Made by a program: the position numbers and the translations under genes. A stretch of DNA of 13,185 nt. Origin: Stephanodiscus triporus. Lineage: Eukaryota; Bacillariophyta; Thalassiosirophyceae; Thalassiosirales; Thalassiosiraceae. The stretch is from positions 1 to 13,185 of the forward strand of contig JALLAZ010000634.1 in assembly GCA_036939755.1 (NCBI GenBank), written 5' to 3'. Below are positions 1 to 7,494 of the stretch, one piece after another (position 1 is the stretch's first letter; each line of letters starts with the position of its first letter). The notes under the pieces were generated by a model. That model had not been told where the DNA came from. It ran no database searches and was given only the letters and a program-made list of their open reading frames with translations.

Positions 1-320
1 ATTTGACTCCGACAAGCAAACCTTTTGGAGAGCGTCGCTAACAAAAATACATCTTCCCTGGTATCGTAAAGGATAAGAGCTCAATAACACATCTGTTAAG
101 TCCCGACCGCCCCGGAAGTAAGCTTCTCCATCATGCCAGGATGATGGGACACTGAGAGGTTACAAGTCGATTAACAACTACCATACCATTATTGTAGCGC
201 GACTGTGTCTTGAAACAAGAAATCCGGAGAGGGTCTAGAGGGGAGAGAGGAAAGAAGTCGAATGAGTTCGCAGTAGGAATATCTTCCTCTAGCGCGCAAG
301 TTTCGAGTCTTAAGGTGGAC
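1..320. other. upstream region and 5' leader of the phosphatase gene
   Basis: I see no convincing gene here. The frame of the downstream phosphatase is open from 198 but has no ATG before 321, and an in-frame TAG lies at 195-197, so 198-320 is best read as 5' untranslated leader. The alternative is an upstream exon joined at the AG of that TAG, which would add an N-terminal extension; the tract before it is not pyrimidine-rich, so I favour the leader. A small inverted repeat with 7-bp arms lies at 128-147. Confidence 0.5.
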
Positions 321-1076
321 ATGAAGATTTACGTGGCACGGCACGGTCAAGATATTGACAACGCCAATGGCATCCTCAACGGACATCGTGATGAGCGATT
401 GACAAAGCTGGGGGCGCAGCAGGCCAATGACGTTGCAAGAAAAATGTCAAATGCTGGGTTTAGGTTTTCGCCATCCTCATCGCATGCGACACTATCATCG
501 TCGTCGTCATTCCTGACGCTGAGTGCCATTTATTCGTCCCCCCTCCGGCGAGCTCGTGAAACGGCAGAGATATTTGCTAGCGTCCTATCATCGTCTTCTG
601 ATTGTGATGGGTATAATGCTAGGCCACCACCTACGAGTGGCACTGCGAAAGCGGTGGAGATCCTGGACGACCTCATTGAAAGAGATTTCGGCGTAATGAC
701 CGGACAGCTGACATCCTCCATAATCGAAAGATGCGATGCAGATCGTATTCAAGTCCTTTCCACGGATTCAATAAATTACTTCTTGGATCCGCCGAACGCC
801 GAAACGTTTCCGGATTTGATTGATAGAGCCCATCGGCTGCTATCGTATATTGAAACAATTTCGGAAGGATCATCATCGTCGTCGTCGTCGTCGTCGTCCG
901 TATTATTGGTGACTCACGGCGATTTTGGAAAAATGCTGTATGCAGCCTACTACAACTTACAGTGGGAAGAGGTGCTGCGACAATTCCATTTTGGAAACTC
1001 TGAGGTTTTATTACTTGCGAAGGATTCGCCACCAGATAAAGCACACGTATTTGAAACAGTGCAATCCAATCCGTAG
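321..1076 (+). CDS. histidine phosphatase superfamily protein (phosphoglycerate mutase-like)
   Basis: A 251-residue protein of the histidine phosphatase superfamily (clade 1), which removes phosphate through a phospho-histidine intermediate. The RHG signature is at residues 7-9 with nucleophile H8. The second arginine is R77 in SPLRRARETA, the acid E120 is in LIERDFGVMTG, and the second histidine H199 is in VTHGDF, so all catalytic positions are present and in order. The ATG at 321 is the first in-frame Met and puts the RHG motif at the usual distance from the N-terminus. Ser-rich stretches at residues 52-63 and 90-93 and a run of ten Ser at 184-193 are low-complexity insertions between core elements. 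No targeting signal is visible, so it is probably cytosolic. The substrate cannot be told from sequence: fructose-2,6-bisphosphatase-like, general phosphatase and protein phosphatase roles are all possible. A mutase is less likely, as I see no mutase-specific motif. It converges on the minus-strand gene at 1370-2415. Confidence 0.88.
   Translation: MKIYVARHGQDIDNANGILNGHRDERLTKLGAQQANDVARKMSNAGFRFSPSSSHATLSSSSSFLTLSAIYSSPLRRARETAEIFASVLSSSSDCDGYNARPPPTSGTAKAVEILDDLIERDFGVMTGQLTSSIIERCDADRIQVLSTDSINYFLDPPNAETFPDLIDRAHRLLSYIETISEGSSSSSSSSSSVLLVTHGDFGKMLYAAYYNLQWEEVLRQFHFGNSEVLLLAKDSPPDKAHVFETVQSNP
868..899 (+). repeat. TCA/TCG trinucleotide microsatellite inside the phosphatase gene
   Basis: Ten consecutive serine codons: two TCA, seven TCG and one TCC. 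The near-pure TCG run is a coding microsatellite likely to vary in length between alleles. It lies just before the strand that carries the second catalytic histidine, so length changes would alter a loop and not the active site. Confidence 0.85.
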
Positions 1077-1369
1077 CATAGACATGTGAGAGAGAAAATG
1101 TTTATGTCAGTTAATGGTGCTATTACATTCCATCATCTTCATCAGCGTAAGTGCACAGCATTGAGACCTGCAACTTATTGAATGTCCAAACATCGTCGCT
1201 TCAGCATCATAATATAATATTTCAGACAGTAAAGCAAGTACAGAATTGTGGCTGTATCTCTACAATGTCTTTCTTATGGCCAAATTTGCTGTCTGCCAAA
1301 ATGAACTTTAACAACTTCTTTACCGGTGAGCTCATAATGAAAAGCTTCCGCAAGTGTTTTTTATTGCTA
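1077..1369. other. convergent intergenic region
   Basis: Space between the 3' ends of the plus-strand phosphatase and the minus-strand U1-C-like gene. It is AT-leaning with scattered stops in all frames, and I see no conserved coding. On the minus strand an AATAAA lies at 1360-1365, just past the U1-C-like stop codon, and is a plausible polyadenylation signal. No canonical AATAAA follows the phosphatase stop on the plus strand. Confidence 0.5.
1360..1365 (-). promoter_or_regulatory. putative polyadenylation signal of the U1-C-like gene
   Basis: AATAAA on the minus strand, four bases beyond the TAG stop that ends at 1370. The position is very close to the stop, so the 3' UTR would be short. 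Diatoms do not use this hexamer strictly, so the call is tentative. Confidence 0.35.
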
Positions 1370-2415
1370 CTAAGATGGAGGCTTCGGGAAGGCAGAGGGT
1401 GGTGGCGGAGGGAAGTTCATCGGCGGCATTCCCGGAGGAGCTCCCAGATGAGGAGGTGGTGGCGCCCCAAAGGGAATGCCTAATAATACACAGAGAAGAG
1501 GTTGAAGATCGTGAGATGAACATAAAGTAACATAATACTCGCTATCGTCACAAAACCACCCATTCTCACCAAAAGGAGGCGGTGCTCCGGGCTGCGGTAG
1601 GTGTCTGCAGAATGATTGAAAAATAAATTTGCAGGTCAGTGTCATGTAGCATGTCAAGTATCATTTCACTGCAAGAGGTGCTTCTACTCACAGTCCAGCC
1701 ATGGGCGGGGGCGGCTGAGCAAACTGGGGTGGAGGAAGTCCAGCGAATTGCGGGGGAGGCTGCTGAAGTGGTGGTGGGGGTCCTCTAAAATTCGAGGGAG
1801 GAGGCCCTGTGATTGAGTTCGATTAAACAACCGATGAGCACACACCAAGCGAATCCGTCGCGTCAAGATGATGAAAATAATATGAGCAAAAACTTACCAC
1901 CCATCATGGGACCCCCCGGCCCGGGAGGGCGAAAGTTGGGCCTGACCCAACTTCGTTTCCCACTTTCATCGTGCACGTAATAATGCACTCCCGTGGCCTC
2001 GTCCAACTCTTCCTCCCACCCCTCGGGGAGAGGGGGTACCGTCATATCCTCCGGACTAATTTGTCCCAGGGGATTGCGACGAGTTCGGAGGTAGGCTTGC
2101 TGCGCGGACGCAAGACCCATCGGACCCGCACGCCAATCGTCCAAATGGGCTTGGTAGTGCAACTTTCGCGATATAAATGATTCGACAAAAAATCAACAGA
2201 AACAAGTTAGCACAAAAAAGTGAATGAGCATTCAAGAAGACCACAGCCGACACAACGCCCTGAGAACCAACTGGAACGAACCAGTCGCTCGGCATGACTG
2301 ACGAAATCACCTTGAAATTTTCTCTGAACTTCCATCCACGACGCTGCTGTTTCCTCCCCGCAGCACTATCGTGCGTCAGGTAGGTGTTCGAGTAATCGTC
2401 GAAAAATCGTGGCAT
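1370..2415 (-). CDS. U1 snRNP C-like protein with WW domain, five exons, zinc ligands substituted
   Basis: Exons on the minus strand: 2415-2311, 2162-1898, 1806-1692, 1604-1570 and 1479-1370. All introns are GT-AG (148, 91, 87 and 90 nt) with phases that match, giving 209 residues. Residues 1-35 (MPRFFDDYSNTYLTHDS..., then RK, G27, K29, EN and K35) follow the N-terminus of U1-C, the U1 snRNP subunit that stabilises U1 pairing with 5' splice sites. Family ligand positions C6, C9, H24 and H30 are here D6, S9, Q24 and F30. A WW domain occupies about residues 80-110 (W84, YY96-97, W107, P110). Residues 111-209 are rich in Pro, Gly, Met and Phe, with PPPQF repeats, like the Pro-rich tail of U1-C and a possible WW or SH3 ligand. 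Expected role: nuclear, splicing. The alternative is a WBP4/FBP21-type U1-finger plus WW splicing factor. Family confidence is good; loss of metal binding is inferred. Confidence 0.82.
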
Positions 2416-2860
2416 TACGAATGTGACAATTGAGCTCCTCGGCGAATTATTACTTCTTCATCCTTTCCACTGAAGAGAAGAGAGTGACCGCGGTGGAGGG
2501 ACTTCGTAGAGAGAAGTATCAAGGTAGATACCATATATTAAGAATGATATGGTAGATAAGTATTCTACTACTCCTACTATTCTAGATATGGTAGTATCTC
2601 TACTCAGAGAGAATAGAATATCTGGCGGCAGAAAAAGACAGGTGTCTGAAGCCAGAAAATAAATATTCCTAACTCGCTGCTCTAAAACCTCTTCTAGATT
2701 ATCATACGTACACCTATCGGAGTTGCAAGAAATAAAAAATGCCTCTCCGATCCATGAAACCTGAAAACACAGTTAAGAACCCACGTCGGTCCGAGGGATT
2801 GATCGTCGCGGTATCGGAGGCCTCCTTCGGGGAGAAAAACTTTCCATAAAAAGCCAGCTG
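2416..2860. promoter_or_regulatory. divergent promoter region with inverted and direct repeats
   Basis: The 445 bp between two divergent start codons, so it must carry both promoters and 5' leaders. I see no clear TATA box or known diatom element. It holds an 8-bp perfect inverted repeat (taccatat at 2529-2536, atatggta at 2547-2554). The motif gatatggtag occurs twice, at 2546-2555 and 2585-2594, inside a stretch built from short tagta/gata words. These could be regulatory sites or simple low-complexity sequence. Confidence 0.45.
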
Positions 2861-4762
2861 ATGATGGCACGGCTGTGTTATGTCTTCCTGGCGGTGATAT
2901 TCTTAGTCAATCACGTTGCATCCTTGCCGCCACGAGACAATCCTCCTACTTCGTCGCCGACACATTTTCCCTCTGTGAGCTCAAGCAATTCAGCGACGGA
3001 TGGCGTTGGAATGATATTTGCAGATGCGCCATCGGCCTCTTCAACACACGAAGAATCCAAACCCAACTCATCCTTGGTCACGTTCCTTTACGAACTGTAC
3101 GAGCATGAAATATACAATCAGAAGACCGACAGCTGGACCTCTCGTCGCTTCACCCAATCTCCGATTACCGGTGGAGGGGGTAGGGATTCCACGTCCCTCG
3201 ATCCGCAACACTGCTCTCCGCCGCGTAATTACCTCTTTGACGGCGAATGGAAGATCGACATGGCCAGCGAATCCCGGGACGGGTTCGGATGGGAATACTA
3301 CGTGGGAAGGTACGACGGACTGGGAAGGAGGAGACGGCGGTGGGTGCGGTCGTTGATCCGGATGCGGAGCGCGAGCATCGGCGCCGCGAGCGTCGCGGGG
3401 GAGAAATCGTTCGATTCGAGGAAGAAGAAACATACGACGTCCAACAAAAGTAAACAGAGCCATAAGCCAAGCATGCTTCGTGCGATGCAGGATCAGTACA
3501 ACTTCAAGGGTTTCGGGTGGTCCATAAATAAATCTCTCATATTCGCGAAATCTGTGGGTGCCACGTTTCGCATCCCCCTATCAGCCAACTTTGACTCCTA
3601 TGAGCAATATCGTGCCGCACCATTCATTTCGACGGGCGCGTATTTTGGCTATCCGTTGGCAGTGGCCGCGCTTTTGAATGCAAGCGTGCCGGTGGAAGCT
3701 ATCAAATGGGCGATAGGTGGCGTAATGTGGAAAGTTCAATGGGCTCTGGCTGTAGCATCGGCACTCGTAAGATGCGTTGTAGAGGCTGCTATATGGGTAG
3801 TCTTGTGGCCATGGAGGCTTTGGAGTGCAACAGTGCAGTTGATGGGAATCGTGGGAAGCAGATCTGCAGGAACGAAGCAAAATAAGTATGCGACGGAGCC
3901 ATTGATTGATGATGATATAGAAGGAAGAAACGCCGTAAAAGCAAAACAGCTTATTGATGTGTCTGATGAAGGGTCGATCGTCAGTATTGAAACGCACATT
4001 GAAATCAACAATTCTTCAGTGCACAAAGAAAAAGGGGATGCGGCAAATGTCGCTTCCATTGTCGACAGTCCTCGGGGAGGAGCTTCGGATACCGCCCAAG
4101 CTTCATCCTTCCGCAAGAAGCATCTTACTATGTTTGGCAGTGAAATTCCTCCCTTTCATCGGACAACCTCCATTGAGTACTCATCTATCATACAAGAACG
4201 ATTAGGGGTGTCCTTGTCGTGGAGATTGAGCAGAGTACGAGGCTATGAATATCGATGCAACTTCTTTTTTTCGTGTATGCCTACCCGCATTTTTTGGGGG
4301 CAGATGGAACAGGAGCGCAAAAGACAAGTAGACCGCGTGCGTCGTGCTGTGGATTTCCGGGGAAGTCTGAATGATCCGTCTTCGGTGAAACACGCTGGGA
4401 CAGCTGAAATCAAAAAAATTGACGAAAACAATGCATCATTTTTGTCCATACTGTCCTCTTTCTTAAGTGAGCACTTCTCAGCCGTGGGCATCAGTACAGG
4501 ATGGCCTCTGCCCATGGAACCCTATTTCGCTTTGAATCTCGTGCTGAGTTTGAGCGGTTTTTACTACGGATGGTTGGTGGAATATATTCGCTCAATTTTC
4601 GTGCCTTCACTTCGGGGAACACTTGAAGTAAATGACAAAGATGCTAAAAGTGAAAAGTTAGTGTCATCAGCGTTGAAAAAAAATCTGCCATTGGAGGAAG
4701 AGGTGGATGACGAAGCGGAAACTGACGATGAAGCATCCATCACAAAGAAAGCGATAGTATAA
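2861..4762 (+). CDS. membrane protein with N-terminal dysferlin/peroxin (DysF) domain
   Basis: A 633-residue single-exon protein. Residues 1-21 form a signal peptide or anchor with a hydrophobic core (LCYVFLAVIFLV). Residues about 75-163 match the DysF fold: an N part (LYELYEHE at 76-83, then a W and an FDGEW segment) and a C part, GWEYY at 143-147 followed by a five-Arg run and WVR at 156-163. This domain occurs in ferlins, TECPR1 and the ER/peroxisome peroxins Pex23/24/30. No C2 domain is present, so it is not a ferlin. A basic linker (about 185-205) follows, then a block of unknown family containing YNFKGFGWSINKSL. A long hydrophobic, Trp-rich stretch lies at about 280-322 and a membrane segment at about 554-576; the C-terminus is acidic. 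An ER or endomembrane location is inferred. The second ATG (2864) has the better context (A at -3, G at +4). The function is unknown. Confidence 0.8.
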   Translation: MMARLCYVFLAVIFLVNHVASLPPRDNPPTSSPTHFPSVSSSNSATDGVGMIFADAPSASSTHEESKPNSSLVTFLYELYEHEIYNQKTDSWTSRRFTQSPITGGGGRDSTSLDPQHCSPPRNYLFDGEWKIDMASESRDGFGWEYYVGRYDGLGRRRRRWVRSLIRMRSASIGAASVAGEKSFDSRKKKHTTSNKSKQSHKPSMLRAMQDQYNFKGFGWSINKSLIFAKSVGATFRIPLSANFDSYEQYRAAPFISTGAYFGYPLAVAALLNASVPVEAIKWAIGGVMWKVQWALAVASALVRCVVEAAIWVVLWPWRLWSATVQLMGIVGSRSAGTKQNKYATEPLIDDDIEGRNAVKAKQLIDVSDEGSIVSIETHIEINNSSVHKEKGDAANVASIVDSPRGGASDTAQASSFRKKHLTMFGSEIPPFHRTTSIEYSSIIQERLGVSLSWRLSRVRGYEYRCNFFFSCMPTRIFWGQMEQERKRQVDRVRRAVDFRGSLNDPSSVKHAGTAEIKKIDENNASFLSILSSFLSEHFSAVGISTGWPLPMEPYFALNLVLSLSGFYYGWLVEYIRSIFVPSLRGTLEVNDKDAKSEKLVSSALKKNLPLEEEVDDEAETDDEASITKKAIV

Positions 4763-4965
4763 CATGTATTGAATATGTGATATTAAAGATAAGTCAATTA
4801 TTTTTCAAGTTGCCGGTATCCAGTCAGATGCCCCGCACTGTTTTTTGATGCTTCGCAAACAACTTCGGGCAATAAATAATACTTTTGGAAAACCTCCTCT
4901 GTTCTAGTCCGATACAAGATAGCTTTTTGTTACTTTCGTTGCTTTATTCATTTTTCAGCTTTCTT
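4763..4965. other. convergent intergenic region with putative polyadenylation signals
   Basis: Shared 3' region of the DysF-protein gene and the dTMP kinase gene. On the plus strand an AATAAA at 4871-4876 lies about 110 bases past the DysF stop. On the minus strand an AATAAA at 4943-4948 lies about 18 bases past the kinase stop. No coding is seen. With only 203 bp between the stops, the two transcripts may overlap at their 3' ends. Confidence 0.45.
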
Positions 4966-6149
4966 TCAGTTATCTGATGTCTCTCCATCGAGCGTTTGCG
5001 TAGGCAAAGCATAATCTCCCTCTGCCCACATCCGCCGCAACGGAGCTGTCTTACTTTGCACTCGCTCAATAGTACCAGTAACAATACCTGCTATACTCTC
5101 TTTTACTTCTTCCATGGACTGAGACGCATCCACTACATGCCACGGTATCCGCCCCTGCTTCTCATCGATGGATTGGAGTTCAGCAAAGCGTTGCCTTACG
5201 CGGATTTGTAACTCTCGCTTTTCGTATCGTTCCCCTCCATATCTTGAGCAATAAAACAAACACCGAAAGAGAGCATGAGTAAAATTTCCCATGAAGCAAG
5301 AGGGCAACAACAAAAATCCCTCATAAGGTATAAATCTGTGCGCCCCGTAACTGTCTTGGTCGAAAGTGGCTTGATTGGACCAGGCAATGAAAGGCATATT
5401 CAATTTTGAAGAAGTCGTGTGTTCAAGTCACAACATGTGCGCCGTTCTCGAGGAGTGGTCAACCATCTAGGAAAGCATCGAGATCCATTGAATGCCGCAC
5501 ATCATCTCCGTGTCTCAAACAGAGAAAAATATGCAAAAGACAATGATGTACTCACCCCCCTCGTTTCTCCGCCTCGTCTTGGTCCAGATCCAAAAAAATG
5601 ACGGCATCCGGGGCCGGCAATCCCACATCCGGACTAATGCACCAATCCAATGTCAGCTCCCCCCCCGACATCGACGACCGGTCCTCGTCGCGCTTGGCGC
5701 TAGTAAAAGCGACGCCACTGTAGGCGTACCTGTCGCAGATGATGGTCGTCCCCCGCGCCAGCGTATCGACGAGCTTGGGCGCCGCCTCCCATCGGTTGGC
5801 GCTGAACAACAGGTGGATGGCTCGATCGTCCGTCTGGACGGAGGATTGGAGGTATTCATTGATCAAACCACCCACTGCAAAAATTAGGAAGTGAATCGAT
5901 ATTTCGTGTGTGAGCTAATCAAATGCAATCATGCCTCCCATATTCAATCGAGTGTTGGTGTTACATAGCGCAGGACTCACCCTGCGTGGTACGATCGGGA
6001 AATCGATAGGCGGCTGTGGCAATCGATAGAGATAGGAGATGCTTGACGAGGAGGGAAACTTGGGTTGTTTTGCCACATCTATCGACGCCTTCGAGGAGGA
6101 TGAATGCTCCTCGCTTCGGGGTAGACGTCGAAATGGGGGGGGTGATCAT
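4966..6149 (-). CDS. tmk: thymidylate kinase (dTMP kinase), three exons
   Basis: Exons on the minus strand: 6149-5981, 5874-5556 and 5242-4966, with GT-AG introns of 106 and 313 nt, giving 254 residues. The enzyme phosphorylates dTMP to dTDP with ATP for DNA synthesis. Motifs in order: P-loop EGVDRCGKTTQ (20-30); RFPDRTTQ (49-56) with GGLINEYL following; HLLFSANRWE (77-86); the DRY motif at 104-106 in CDRYAYSGVAFTSAK; LDWC (132-135) and PDVGLPAPD (138-146) for nucleotide-monophosphate binding; and RGGYGGERYE (161-170) across the second splice junction. The junction is fixed by this motif, since the alternative AG 7 nt downstream breaks the frame. This is the eukaryotic type: the signature Arg sits in the P-loop at R24. 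About ten residues are inserted after AKR118, and the C-terminus is extended. No transit peptide is obvious, so it is probably cytosolic or nuclear. Confidence 0.93.
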
Positions 6150-7140
6150 CGCAATAGAATTTTTGCGTCAGCCAATAGTGCCATCGTGGTTCCTGTGCGT
6201 GCACGCAACGAATTGAGGAATAGAGTGGGTTTAACAGCTTAACTGCTATGTGGCGCCAGGACGCCGCATTTTTTAACAAGCTTCTTTGCAGGTTGGTAAC
6301 TTCACCAATTTTTGTCTGTTGTTAGCATTTGATAGCCAGAAAGATAGCTAAGCTCTCTGGCTTTGATCGTGGCATTTGTTCTTTCTACAAATCTTGTTGC
6401 TTCCATGAGCTGAGTAGAGGGTCTGTTTTGTGCCTTTTGAACGCAAACTTTGAAAAGCAATTTTCACAACACCACAACTCGATTTTATAAGACGAAATAT
6501 CAATGACCATGGCGTCCGCTCGGGTGATACAGGGCAAATACTGGCCCAATGGCGGCATCCAGTGGCTTTCGATGAAGCCCTGGATGTGCTCAATTGGCGA
6601 TACACTTGGAATCATATTGCCTGGTCCGAATAGCCATCAAACTGACCCGCAAAGTAGGTGCATTTTTTCTGTCATCGATTTTTTATCATGCATAAACGTA
6701 GATAAAAGACCATCTTATGGTTGATTAAATATAAAGCTAAGCAACACAATTGTTCTATACGTATATTAATTTTGTTCGTATATTATGGCGGCCAGCTTAC
6801 AGTAATGGATGCCGTTTTTGGCTACCTTTTCCAACGGCCGGCGAGCGAATGGTGAAAAAACAGAGCCGCTAGTAGAATTAAATTAATTAATCTGAAAATG
6901 TCAGTTAGCTTTTCTACACAAACACGCACAATAGAGCCCCCGGGGCTCAAATAATATGAGATGGGGTCATCGAATCCAATTTTATTATTGATTACTATGT
7001 AACTTAATTATAATTATATGGCATGCCGATATAAGTGACAACTCCCGCAAGGGCCATGCACATAGAATTTAAATAAAATATACGTAGGAACATTATGTCT
7101 TAGAATATTTTACTCTCTCATTTGTGCTCACTTATAGGTT
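6150..7140. other. AT-rich intergenic region between the kinase gene and the transposon relics
   Basis: The first 100-150 bases should hold the kinase promoter and leader. Beyond that I find no recognisable gene. Reading frames at 6385-6615 (minus) and 6503-6724 (plus) overlap each other and match no family I know. Structural details: an imperfect hairpin at 6334-6362 with agccaga/tctggct arms; a GC-rich island at about 6786-6860 in otherwise AT-rich DNA; and a perfect palindrome with 7-bp arms at 6934-6948. Base composition from 6870 on is strongly AT-biased with repeated TTAA words, typical of old insertion debris. Confidence 0.5.
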
Positions 7141-7494
7141 TTGACTGGTAACAATTTTTGCATCTCTCTACAACATTTGTTGTTGTCACAGATGAAGCAA
7201 TTGTTGTATCAAAGAGCTTGGCAAGAGACAGCAGTCGGTCTCCTCCGGCTTGATGACGGCAAGGAGCTGACATGTCACCTGGTAGATGTGGGCAACATCG
7301 TTTCTGAGCCGGACGTGTATCACTTCCCGACTCAGTGGTTCACGTCGTGATCGACAAGTACGGCGCCAAAATAAGTAAATTGGTGGTCATTATCTCACGG
7401 CGGCGAAGAATGCCGAGCGCTTTCACGGAGGTGACAGGCGTAGACCCACAGAAGGCAGCAGCATGATGACTGATGAGATGCGCAACCCCCATTA
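7141..7494 (+). other. short coding-like stretch of unknown family
   Basis: From 7141 to 7350 one frame is open for about 69 codons without an ATG in good context (the apparent start is not ATG). It includes DDGKELTCHLVDVGNIV. From about 7335 a second frame reads VVIDKYGAKISKLVVI with stops around it. The composition is more balanced than the flanking AT-rich DNA, so this may be a decayed exon of a mobile element, but I cannot assign it. It lies just past the 3' end of the piggyBac-like pseudogene, where the left end of that element might be expected. Confidence 0.25.

Noticed and set aside
128..147. Small hairpin with 7-bp arms near the left edge
   Set aside because: Too short and isolated to call a terminator or RNA, and such arms are expected by chance.
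185..197. 13-bp word accattattgtag shared with 10767-10779
   Set aside because: The flanking sequences do not match and the word is AT-rich, so it is most likely coincidence.
210..320. N-terminal extension of the phosphatase starting at a TTG
   Set aside because: Nuclear genes rarely start at TTG, there is no in-frame ATG before 321, and the RHG motif lies at its usual place if 321 is used.
3068..3470. Minus-strand ORFs of 131 and 101 codons
   Set aside because: They are Arg/Pro/Ser-rich shadows opposite the DysF domain coding region.
5230..5242. Alternative acceptor seven bases downstream for the dTMP kinase third exon
   Set aside because: Exon 2 ends with two bases of a codon, so only the acceptor before 5242 keeps the frame and restores the conserved motif.
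5243..5403. Open frame upstream of the third dTMP kinase exon encoding about 53 extra residues
   Set aside because: It lacks kinase homology, and the conserved RGGYGGERYE motif is restored only by splicing 5556 to 5242.
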